A stretch of DNA of 64,000 nt from AP-15 sp963846635 (GTDB lineage: Bacteria; Pseudomonadota; Alphaproteobacteria; ATCC43930; CGMCC-115725). This document shows positions 8,776-16,937 of the stretch, in pieces. The position numbers were made by a program, and so were the translations under genes. Below the pieces are notes generated by a model, which searched no databases, was not told where the DNA came from, and was given only the letters and a program-made list of their open reading frames with translations. Positions within the stretch are counted from its first letter, which is position 1, and each line of letters opens with the position of its first letter. The stretch spans positions 1-64,000 of the forward strand of contig CAWJXM010000019.1 in NCBI GenBank assembly GCA_963846635.1, given 5' to 3'.

Positions 8776-10358
8776 ATGAACCTCCTGCCGCAAAAGATCC
8801 GCCGTGCGCTGATCTCGGTCAGCGACAAGACCGGTCTCACCTCCTTTGCCGCGGCCCTGGCCGCAAATGGGGTCGAACTGATATCCACTGGTGGCTCGGC
8901 TGGCGCGCTCGCCGCAGCGGGGCTTCCGGTCATCGACATAGCGGCGGTTACCGGCATGCCCGAATTTCTCGATGGGCGGGTCAAGACACTGCATCCTGCT
9001 GTTCATGGTGGGCTGCTGGCGCGTCGCGATCGGACGGATCACCTTGCGGCCTTGCGCGACCGAGGAATCGAACCGATCGACCTCGTCATCTGCAATCTTT
9101 ACCCGTTTGTCGAGACGGCTGCCCGCGGCGCCAGCCGCGAAGAATGCATCGAGAATATCGATATCGGCGGTGTGGCCCTGATCCGGGCCGCCGCGAAGAA
9201 CCATGATGCCGTCACGGTGGTAACCGACCCTGAAGATTACGATCGCGTTCTTGCCGCGTTCGCTGCGGGCGAGGGCTCGATTAGCGCGCCGTTAAGGCGG
9301 GCGCTGGCGCGGAAGGGCTTCGCGATGACCGCCGCCTATGACGCCGCGATCGCCAATTGGCTGGCGCGCGAAGACGAGGAAGTCTTACCTGAGAACCTCG
9401 TGATCGGCGGCCGGCTGGCGCAGCGGCTGCGCTATGGCGAGAATCCGCATCAGAAGGCCGCATTTTATCGTACCGGTGAAACCTGTCCCGGTGTCGCTAC
9501 CGCCCGCCAGCTGCAAGGCAAAGAGCTATCCTACAATAATTATTCGGATGCTGACGCGGCATTCGAGCTGGTCGCCGAGTTCGTCCCGCCAGCGGTAGCG
9601 ATCGTCAAGCATGCCAATCCTTGCGGCGTCGCTATCGGAACGACATTGGCCGAAGCTTGGAAAAAGGCGCTGGCAAGCGATCCCGTCAGCGCATTCGGCG
9701 GTGTCGTGGCGTTTAATCGCCGGCTCGACAGCGCGACAGCCAAAGCGATCGCACGCCTTTTTGTCGAAGTCGTAATCGCACCCGACATCGATCCGCAAGC
9801 CGCCGCAATCCTCGCTTCGCGCTCCGCGCTGCGCGTGCTGGTCGCCGGCGCCATGCCGGATCCGTTGGCTTCCGGGATCATGTTTCGTGCGGTCGCCGGC
9901 GGCATCCTGGTTCAGGAGCGAGATCGCGCGGTCATCGATCGCGCCGGTCTGCGCGTCGTTACGCGACGTCAGCCCGCGGAAAGCGAAGCTCTCGACTTAT
10001 TGTTTGCCGATCGCGTCGTCAAACACGTCAAATCGAATGCCATCGTCTTCGCGCGCGACGGCGCCACGGTCGGTATCGGGGCCGGCCAGATGAGTCGCGT
10101 CGATAGCGTGCGGATAGCCGCCGAAAAAGCGGCGGAGGTCGGCCGGACGGCGGGGTTGGCTGTGTCACCCACCCAGGGCGCGGTCGTCGCCTCCGACGCA
10201 TTTTTCCCGTTTGCCGATGGTGTCGAAGCCGCGATTGCGGCCGGAGCCACGGCAATTATTCAGCCCGGTGGATCGGTGCGCGATGCGGAAGTGATTGCGG
10301 CGCCGATGCCGCCGGCATCGCGATGGTGTTTACCGGCGTTCGCCGCTTTCGGCATTGA
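8776..10358 (+). CDS. purH: Bifunctional AICAR transformylase / IMP cyclohydrolase, frameshifted near C-terminus
   Basis: PurH catalyses the last two steps of de novo purine synthesis. The N-terminal MGS-like cyclohydrolase domain starts RRALISVSDKTGL and includes STGGSAGAL and FLDGRVKTLHP. The transformylase domain includes YGENPHQKAAFY, KELSYNNYSDADAAFEL and the catalytic-site KHANPCGVA. After GGSVRDAEVIAA the frame breaks at about 10300, and the family ending GIAMVFTGVRRFRH plus TGA at 10356-10358 continues one frame over. A one-base addition restores 527 residues, very close to the usual 529. As written, translation would run on to 10629, antisense to hss. A lesion in such a conserved gene is most easily read as an assembly error. 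The start is the ATG at 8776. Confidence 0.95.
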
Positions 10359-10410
10359 GGCTCAACCTCGCGATGGCGCTGCCGGCATCAGGCGCGCTCT
10401 ATCATTTCGG

Positions 10411-11827
10411 TTACACCACGCGCACGTTTTTGAACTGCCACGGATCCTCCAGATCGAGATCTTCCGGGAAAAGTCGTCCGCGACCTTCGAGCGGTGTCCA
10501 ATCGCCCGAAACGCCGACGATCTCGCCGAGATAAGGACGGGCAACCTCGAGAACCCGCTCGAAATCGAGATCTTCTGGCTCGACAACCCCGGCCTGCGGG
10601 TGTTCGAGCGCCCAGACGACTCCGCCTAGCAAGGCAGCCGTCACTTGCAGTGAGGTCGCATTGTTGTGCGGCGCTACTCGCCGAGCTTCCTCGATCGTCA
10701 ATCGTGACCCGTACCAATAGACGCCGCTCGGCGCGCCCATCAACAATACACCGAGTTCGTCCATGCCCTTGTCGATCTCGTCCATCATCAGCCGCTTTCG
10801 AGCCTGCAATTGCCAGTTCTTGCCGGCAAATTCGTGCAGGCTCAGCACCGCGTCGTCACAAGGGTGATAGGCGTAGTGGCAAGTCGGCCGGTAGCGCGCC
10901 TCGCCGTGCTCGACCACACTCAAAAAATCGGCGATCGAGATCGATTCGCCATGGGTGATCAGAAAGCCGATGATATGGGCCTTCAAGCGGCGTCCAGCTA
11001 CGCACGCGCGTCGCCGCCCCCGGCCGCATCAGATAAATCGCAGCGCCGCTGCCAAAATCATGCCGGTGCCCATCCGCCGGGAAATGCCGCTCATGGGTGC
11101 CCCAGCCGAGTTCCGCCGGTTGTGACCCCTCGCTGACGAAGCCATCGATCGACCAGGTATTGACAAACTCGCCGGGTTCTTTGGGCTGTTTTGCGACCTG
11201 AGTATCGCGCTCGGCGATGTGAATGACCTTAATTCCGAGCCGTTGCGCCAGTCGCGCCCAATCCTCCCGCGTCTGCAGGATGGAGCCTACCGACCCTGAA
11301 GCAGCGGAAAGATCGATCAGCGCCTGCTTGACAAAGTGCGAGACCAACCCGGGGTTGGCGCCGTGAGTCAGAACCGCGGTCGGGCCCTTCGGAAAGCGCT
11401 GGCGCAGCGCTAACGCGCTTTCGCGCAGCGCATAATTCGAGCGGGCAGCCGGCGGCAAACTCGGGTCGGTATAGCCGCCCGGCCACGGTTCGATACAGGT
11501 GTCGAGGTAGAGTGCGCCTTTCTCTTGGCACAGCTCGATCAGTGCGGTGCTCGATACGTCGACCGACAGATTGAGCAGAAAATCCCCAGGCTCGATCAGA
11601 GAATCGAGCTTTGCGCGATAGTTGTCGCGGGTCAGCGCGGTCTCATCGAAGGCAATGCCATATTCGGACGCCACATCGCGACCGCGCGATTCGGCGGTGA
11701 TGATCGTGATCTGGGCGGGGTCGATGATCAGATGGCGCAACAATAGGGGCAAAACCCCCTGCCCGATGCTGCCGAAGCCGACTATGACGAGGCGCCCATG
11801 AAAGGCGGCGTGCTTGGTATTAAGCAT
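10411..11827 (-). CDS. hss: Homospermidine synthase, one frameshift
   Basis: Homospermidine synthase transfers an aminobutyl group from putrescine or spermidine to putrescine using NAD. The N-terminal Rossmann segment is GRLVIVGFGSIGQGVLPLL (about residues 11-29). Further family blocks are YLDTCIEPWPGGYTD, VLTHGANPGLVSHFVKQAL, VNTWSIDGFVSEGSQPAELG and CHYAYHPCDDAVLSLHE. The frame changes at about 10971: after SWTPLEGPYH the family sequence GFLITHGESISIADF resumes one frame away, consistent with one extra base. With one base removed the product is 471 residues, normal for the family. The start is the ATG at 11827. The gene converges on purH, with about 50 bases between the corrected stops. Confidence 0.93.
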
Positions 11828-11918
11828 CTAATCGCATCTTTATCGGAGAAGATTTCTGCGTGGGGGTAGTCTGCAGCACGAGCATCGCCTATTTACCAAG
11901 CCCGGCAGCACGCGCTTC

Positions 11919-12701
11919 TTACTGCGCGACCCAGCCGCCATCGATTGAAAGCGCTGCGCCGGTTATCGTGCTCGCCGAATCGCTGCACAGGAACACGGCC
12001 AACGCTCCGATCTGTGCTGGTGTCGTGAAGTTGAGCATCGGCTGCTTTTCGCGCAGCAGATCATCGCTCGCCTGTCGCTCTGCAATCCCCTGGGCGGCGG
12101 CGCGCACCTCGATCTGCTTTTGCACAAGCGGCGTCAGGACCCATCCGGGACAGATCGCATTGCAGGTGACACCCTCGTTTGCTGTCTCGATCGCGACCAC
12201 CTTTGTGAAGCCGACAATGCCATGTTTGGCTGTGACATAAGCTGCCTTTTCAGCGCTCGCGACGAGCCCGTGAGCGGACGCAATATTGATGATGCGTCCC
12301 CATTTTCTCCGAAACATGTGCGGCAGAGCAGCCTTAGTGGCATGGAAGGCAGCGCTCATATTGATTGCTATGATGGCGTCCCAGCGCTCTTCGGGAAAGT
12401 CGACGACTTTGGCGACATGTTGAATGCCGGCATTGTTGACAAGGATGTCGACGCCGCCAAATTCCCGCACGGTATCGGCAACAAGTTCGCGAATTTGCGT
12501 TGGTTTCGCCATATCGGCTGGCGAATACGCAACACCGACGCCGTGTTCCTGCGCAAACTTGGCGCGCAACCCCTCGATAGCTGCCGGCTCGCCGAAGCCA
12601 TTCATCATGATCGCGCAACCTTGGGCCGCGAGTGCGGTTGCGATTCCGAGCCCAATTCCGCTCGTCGATCCGGTCACGATGGCGGCTTTACCCTTCAGCA
12701 T
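11919..12701 (-). CDS. bdhA: D-3-hydroxybutyrate dehydrogenase (SDR family)
   Basis: A 260-residue classical short-chain dehydrogenase that oxidises D-3-hydroxybutyrate to acetoacetate with NAD, linking poly-hydroxybutyrate and ketone use. The NAD motif is TGSTSGIGLGIA (about residues 10-21), NNAG is present, the catalytic Ser is in IINIASAHGLVAS and the YxxxK is YVTAKHG. CPGWVLTPLVQKQI and the C-terminal GALSIDGGWVAQ are very close to BdhA proteins. The ATG at 12701 has an AGGAGAG Shine-Dalgarno at good spacing; in-frame sequence further upstream, up to 13004, is not protein-like and overlaps the divergent EEP gene. It lies downstream of, and faces towards, hss on the same strand. Confidence 0.92.
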   Translation of the reverse strand: MLKGKAAIVTGSTSGIGLGIATALAAQGCAIMMNGFGEPAAIEGLRAKFAQEHGVGVAYSPADMAKPTQIRELVADTVREFGGVDILVNNAGIQHVAKVVDFPEERWDAIIAINMSAAFHATKAALPHMFRRKWGRIINIASAHGLVASAEKAAYVTAKHGIVGFTKVVAIETANEGVTCNAICPGWVLTPLVQKQIEVRAAAQGIAERQASDDLLREKQPMLNFTTPAQIGALAVFLCSDSASTITGAALSIDGGWVAQ

Positions 12702-12930
12702 AGGTTCTCTCCTAATATCGACCGGCGAGGTGTCGTCTCGAAGCCGGCCAGGCATACGACGCTGCGGTTCTGTTGTTGCGGTGCGCCAAATTAATCCACA
12801 ATGCGTTCGCCGCAGGACACAAATTGCCGCAAACCTCGACGATATTCTTGGTCGTCGGCAGCCGCCGCGGCGGTTGCGCGATGCGGGATCTTGGCAAACG
12901 GAGTATCGAAAGGTTGAAAAAGGGGAAGTG

Positions 12931-13812
12931 ATGTCGGAAAGCCGTAAGAAAAACGTAGCTTTTGCTTCGGCTGCCGCGGAGATGCCAGCGCTGCGTGTTG
13001 TCACTTATAATATTCACGGCTGCGTCGGGGTCGACCGGCGGTACGATCCAGCGCGGATTGCAGCGGTACTGCGCGAGATCGATGCAGACATCGTGTGTCT
13101 GCAGGAGGTGGATGCCCGTAGCAGCCGCGGGCTGGACGGGGACCAGGCCAAATACCTCGCCGAGGCGACCGACCTCAGCATCATCCTGAGCGTTGCCGCG
13201 CGCCGTAGCGGCCGATTTGCCAATGCAATCCTGACGCGCTTTCCGCCGATAGCAACGCGCGCGATCGATCTCGCGGTCCCGGGCTACGAACCGCGCGGTG
13301 CCATCGACGTCGACCTTAGGGTCGGCGAGCGAATATTGCGCGTCATGGCAACCCATTTCGGCCTGCACGCGGGGGAGCGGCGACTGCAGGCCAACCGCCT
13401 GATCGCAGCGCTCGGCGAACCGGTCGCATCAAGCGGAGCGGTTCCGCGTGCCGTGCTTTTGGTCGGCGATCTGAACGAATGGCGCGGGCGGGCCGGTGGC
13501 GTGGGTGCTCTCGATCGGTGTCTCGGACCTAGTGCCACGCCGCGCACTTTTCCGTCCTGGATGCCGGTGCTGCCGCTTGACAGGATCTATGCTTTTGGAC
13601 CCGCTACCCTTCGCGACGTACGCGTCTACCGCTCGCCACTCGCTCGCCTCGCCTCCGACCATCTGCCACTCGTGGGCACCCTCTGGTGGACCGGGGCTCA
13701 GCCATCGCATCATAGGCGAAACCCGAGCACAGATGGGGTGGGAGTCTTCCGGCTGCACCGAATTCGCCGACGGCTTGATGCTGCGATGGCTGAGCCGTCT
13801 CGGACGGTTTGA
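12931..13812 (+). CDS. Endonuclease/exonuclease/phosphatase (EEP) family protein
   Basis: A protein of about 294 residues of the DNase I-like EEP fold, hydrolysing phosphodiesters or phosphomonoesters with a divalent metal. Seen in order: RVVTYNIHGCVGVD (metal-binding Asn region), DIVCLQEVDAR with the metal Glu, MATHFGLHAGERR with the His, LLVGDLNEWRGR with the catalytic Asp/Asn pair, and ASDHLPLVGTL at the end. The ATG at 12931 follows GGGGAAG. About 40 poorly conserved residues follow the last motif, so a lost stop or minor frame problem near 13690 is possible. It is divergent from bdhA, with about 230 bases between the starts. The physiological substrate cannot be told. Confidence 0.88.
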   Translation: MSESRKKNVAFASAAAEMPALRVVTYNIHGCVGVDRRYDPARIAAVLREIDADIVCLQEVDARSSRGLDGDQAKYLAEATDLSIILSVAARRSGRFANAILTRFPPIATRAIDLAVPGYEPRGAIDVDLRVGERILRVMATHFGLHAGERRLQANRLIAALGEPVASSGAVPRAVLLVGDLNEWRGRAGGVGALDRCLGPSATPRTFPSWMPVLPLDRIYAFGPATLRDVRVYRSPLARLASDHLPLVGTLWWTGAQPSHHRRNPSTDGVGVFRLHRIRRRLDAAMAEPSRTV

Positions 13813-13859
13813 GCCGGACTGACGGCTCCGTTGCAACGGGACGCGGCCGGCATTAATCA

Positions 13860-14210
13860 ATGTCGATGCCTCCAAAACATAATCCGCTTGGCCTCAACGC
13901 CTTGCAGCTAAAGACTTTGACTCTTCTGCAAGAACTCGCTCGGCTCGCCGACTACTCGCGACCGGGAGAGGATGACGGCACGATCGTTCTGACCCGCCTG
14001 CCTTACCCGCATGGCGATCACTTTCATCTCGGCGCGGCGATCGTTGCGTCGCGCGATGCCACCGGGCTCAGGAACCCCTCGGTGTGGGCAGCCTTGGAGC
14101 GAAAGGGCCTCATTCGGTCGACACCCCCGACGGCAGTCATCACCACGCGTGGTCTCGATTACGACACTGGACTACGCGACAAGATCCTGCACCAGGCGGA
14201 TCACGGCTGA
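13860..14210 (+). CDS. Conserved hypothetical protein
   Basis: A 116-residue soluble protein that I recognise only as an uncharacterised alphaproteobacterial type. It opens with NPLGLNALQLKTLTLLQELA (probable helix), then LTRLPYPHGDHFHLG, which carries three His residues and an Asp and could bind metal, and a C-terminal part with WAALERKGLI reminiscent of a winged-helix element. No signal peptide or membrane segment is seen. Two ATGs are possible (13860 and 13866). It follows the EEP gene by 47 bases on the same strand and converges on the TIGR01459 gene. Function unknown. Confidence 0.75.
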   Translation: MSMPPKHNPLGLNALQLKTLTLLQELARLADYSRPGEDDGTIVLTRLPYPHGDHFHLGAAIVASRDATGLRNPSVWAALERKGLIRSTPPTAVITTRGLDYDTGLRDKILHQADHG

Positions 14211-14242
14211 TTCGCGCCGTTCCGACAATTCGGCCCTGATCG

Positions 14243-15115
14243 TTACCAGCAGAGCTGGTGAGCGATGGCAACCGGCTGATAGGGGCCGGCCGCGAGCGCC
14301 GCGTCAATCCGGGCAAGATCCGGCGCGTCGCCTGTCGCGACCCCGAATTCCTCGGCGTGAATGCCGCCGATGATAAACAAGCTGTCGAGGTCCGCGGCTA
14401 TGGCGCCGGCGATGTCGGTCCTGATGCTGTCACCGACCGCGAGAACCCGCGATCGATCGGTGATGCCAAGCAGTGCGAGGCAGCTATCGTAAACCGAGCG
14501 GTGCGGCTTGCCATGCCAGCGCACTGTGCCGCCCTCGTTCTCATACCACTCGGCTAATGCACCGGCGCAAAGCGCGAGTTTGGTACCATGCATGACAACA
14601 AGGTCGGGATTGGCGCAGATCATCGGCAAGTCACGCGCCAATAACCGGCGCAGGAGAGGAGCATAATCCTCGATCGTATCGTCCCAGCCGGCCGGTCCGG
14701 TGTTCAGAATGAAATCCGCAGTTTCGGCGCTGTCGACAAATTCCAGCTGGAGCCCCTCGCGGATTTCAAGATCGCGGTCGGAGCCGATTTGCAGACAGCG
14801 GCGGCCAAGACCCGCGTAGAATGGGTCATTACGCCGATGCAGATATTGCCAGACCTCCTCCCCCGAAGACATGACGTGGTGATAACAATCTTTCGATACG
14901 CCGATCTGCGCGATTCGCCGCGCGACATCCTCAGCTCGCCTTGGGGCATTTGACAGCAGTGCTACTCCTTTGCCGGATCGAATCAAAGAGCGCATGCAAT
15001 CGACCGCACCCGGTATCGGTGCGACGCCATTATGGATCACACCCCACAGATCAAGAATAAAGCTGTCATAACGCGATACGAGCGCGCTGATGCGGGGAAG
15101 GTACGGGATCGTCAT
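14243..15115 (-). CDS. HAD class IIA hydrolase (TIGR01459 family)
   Basis: A NagD-like haloacid-dehalogenase phosphatase of about 290 residues, matching the TIGR01459 subgroup of alphaproteobacteria. Motif I is FILDLWGVIHNG (Asp at about residue 19), motif II is ALLSNAPR, and the C-terminal motif IV is VLAVGDSIRTDIAGA. The cap lies between, with GKPHRSVYDSCL carrying the conserved Lys of motif III. The ATG at 15115 (MTIPYLPR) is chosen because family members begin there; the frame opens further up at 15166. No partner gene is evident, and the substrate is unknown. Confidence 0.88.
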   Translation of the reverse strand: MTIPYLPRISALVSRYDSFILDLWGVIHNGVAPIPGAVDCMRSLIRSGKGVALLSNAPRRAEDVARRIAQIGVSKDCYHHVMSSGEEVWQYLHRRNDPFYAGLGRRCLQIGSDRDLEIREGLQLEFVDSAETADFILNTGPAGWDDTIEDYAPLLRRLLARDLPMICANPDLVVMHGTKLALCAGALAEWYENEGGTVRWHGKPHRSVYDSCLALLGITDRSRVLAVGDSIRTDIAGAIAADLDSLFIIGGIHAEEFGVATGDAPDLARIDAALAAGPYQPVAIAHQLCW

Positions 15116-15344
15116 CGGTGGCAAACTCGATCGCGGGCCGGCTCGGACGAGGTCGCCGCGAACCAAGCCAATTCGGTGCTGCGACCATCAGTCCGATGTT
15201 TGTAATAAGACAGATACGATAATATGACAGTCTCTTTATGAATGAAAACCATTCTTTACCAAATGTTGCTTAATAGGCACGAACATGCCGTTACCCCATT
15301 TGTTAGGTATACGCTATCGCGGAGGTGTGGAGACTAGGAGAGCT

Positions 15345-15617
15345 ATGCACAACGAGCTATTTATCGGGCCGCTAATCGAGCGCAGCGGCAAATTCGCATA
15401 TGACACGTTTTCGCAGATTGATGGTCTGCGAAGCTCGTTTCGCTACCCGCGGATCGAACAGGCGCGGTATGACCGGCGGGTGATGATTGCGGAATTGCGA
15501 GCGGATCCGCGTGTGTCGGTTCATGTGTGTGAGACCCTGGGTGAATTCGAGCGCCATATCGCTGAAGTGGAAAAGGCCGGGGAAGATAGGACCAGTTCGG
15601 AAGCGACGAACTGTTGA
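15345..15617 (+). CDS. Small hypothetical protein
   Basis: A 90-residue soluble protein that I do not recognise. It starts MHNELFIGPLIERSG, has an Arg/Tyr-rich middle (SSFRYPRIEQARYDRR) and a hydrophilic C-terminus. The ATG at 15345 is preceded by TAGGAGAG at ideal spacing. The 180 bases upstream are AT-rich compared with the surroundings and include TAAGACAGATACGATAATAT, so a real promoter is plausible. It stands alone between the TIGR01459 gene and pyrD. Confidence 0.6.
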   Translation: MHNELFIGPLIERSGKFAYDTFSQIDGLRSSFRYPRIEQARYDRRVMIAELRADPRVSVHVCETLGEFERHIAEVEKAGEDRTSSEATNC

Positions 15618-15735
15618 AGGATACGCTTACATCGCGGACGGCTTGCACCCATCAAAGGGTGAAGCCGTCAGCAGCGATACCGGAATTGCAAAGATCGGAT
15701 GGATCGACAGCATCTGCAATGTTTTTCGATCTTCA

Positions 15736-16887
15736 TCAGCTGTGGGTCTTAACAGAATCATCATAGGCGGACCTGCCTCCGCCGATCGGCAATCGGGCCT
15801 CGGCGCTGCCGGCACTCGCGCTGGCATGGGCCGAGCCGACCGCCTCGCTGACCGAGGCAAAACCATCGCGCACTAGGAGTTCGGCAAGGCCGGTCTTGAT
15901 TCGATCGATCAGGGCCGGGCCATCGAATGCCAGCGCGGTATAGAGCTGCACAAGGTTTGCACCGGCTCGGATTTTGGCATAGGCCTCGTCGGCGCTGCCG
16001 ACCCCGCCAACTCCAATCAGCGGCAACTTACCTTGCGTTAACCGATACATATCAGCGACAAGTGCGGTTGAGGCCGAAAACAGCGGCTGACCGCTGAGAC
16101 CGCCGGTTTCCGCGGCGTAGCGGCTGCGCAGACCCGGCGGGCGATCGATCGTCGTGTTCGAAATGATCATGCCGTCGATACTGGTTTTAAGAGCGACCTC
16201 TGCAATATCGCTGCACTCAGCAGCGGTGAGATCGGGGGCGATCTTCAACAGCAGCGGTGTCGCGTATTTTGTACTGTTGCGAGTGTCGAGGAGCCGCGGC
16301 AGCAGCGCCTCAAGGCTGGCGCGGGCTTGGAGATCTCGCAAACCCGGAGTGTTCGGCGAGGAGATGTTGACGACCAGGTAATCGGCGAACCGCGCGGTGC
16401 GGAGGATGCCCTCTTTGTAATCTTCTGTCGCATCGGCACTGTCGCGGTTCTTGCCGAGATTGACCCCGATGATGCCGACGCGCCTGCGGCGCGCCAGCCG
16501 AGCGACAACACCGTCAAGTCCGCCGCTGTTGAACCCCATACGATTGATCGCCGCCCTATCCTCATCGAGGCGAAACAGGCGCGGCTTTGGGTTGCCAGGT
16601 TGCGGACGCGGCGTAACGGTGCCGATTTCGACAAATCCGAAGCCCATGCGGAGCAGCGCATCGGGCGCCCGGGCATCCTTGTCGCAGCCCGCCGCAAGCC
16701 CGACCGGATTTGCGAAATCCAGACCCCACAGCCGCTGCTTCAGGATCAGGGCGTCCGGCTGCTGCGCATATCGGCCCGCCAGCAATCCGCCGAGCCCGTA
16801 TTGCAGGGCGCGAAGACTGACCGTGGCCGCTGTCTCCGGCGAAAGCCGGAACAGAAGCGGCCGAATGAACCGATAAAGATCGACCAT
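15736..16887 (-). CDS. pyrD: Dihydroorotate dehydrogenase (quinone), class 2
   Basis: PyrD class 2 oxidises dihydroorotate to orotate at the inner membrane with ubiquinone as acceptor. The N-terminal amphipathic membrane-associating part starts DLYRFIRPLLFRL. FMN/substrate blocks follow: NPVGLAAGCDKDA, GTVTPRPQPGNPKPRLFRL, NRMGFNSGGLD, VVNISSPNTPGLRDLQ with the catalytic Ser, LLLKIAPDL and IGVGGVGSADEAYAKI. The protein is about 383 residues, roughly 25 longer than usual at the C-terminus (a Ser/Ala-rich tail after about residue 352), possibly because the ancestral stop was lost. The start chosen is MVDLYRF at 16887. It is divergent from the helicase, with 50 bases between the starts, so the promoters must overlap. 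Confidence 0.95.
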   Translation of the reverse strand: MVDLYRFIRPLLFRLSPETAATVSLRALQYGLGGLLAGRYAQQPDALILKQRLWGLDFANPVGLAAGCDKDARAPDALLRMGFGFVEIGTVTPRPQPGNPKPRLFRLDEDRAAINRMGFNSGGLDGVVARLARRRRVGIIGVNLGKNRDSADATEDYKEGILRTARFADYLVVNISSPNTPGLRDLQARASLEALLPRLLDTRNSTKYATPLLLKIAPDLTAAECSDIAEVALKTSIDGMIISNTTIDRPPGLRSRYAAETGGLSGQPLFSASTALVADMYRLTQGKLPLIGVGGVGSADEAYAKIRAGANLVQLYTALAFDGPALIDRIKTGLAELLVRDGFASVSEAVGSAHASASAGSAEARLPIGGGRSAYDDSVKTHS

Positions 16888-16937
16888 ATCTGAAGGTATC
16901 AAGCGGATGGCACCGCTATCTATGCTAGGTAGGTGCC

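Noticed and set aside
8683..10629. A 648-residue PurH with extended ends
   Set aside because: The N-terminal 31 codons overlap the transferase and the last 90 codons are antisense to hss after a one-base shift. The true PurH ends at 10358.
12424..12930. N-terminal extension of the EEP protein
   Set aside because: It is antisense to bdhA and not protein-like; the ATG at 12931 has a good ribosome site.
11919..13004. A 361-residue dehydrogenase starting at 13004
   Set aside because: The extra 100 residues overlap the divergent EEP gene, and the AGGAGAG-supported ATG at 12701 gives the normal BdhA length.
16327..16893. Plus-strand frames opposite pyrD
   Set aside because: Shadows of a clearly conserved gene.
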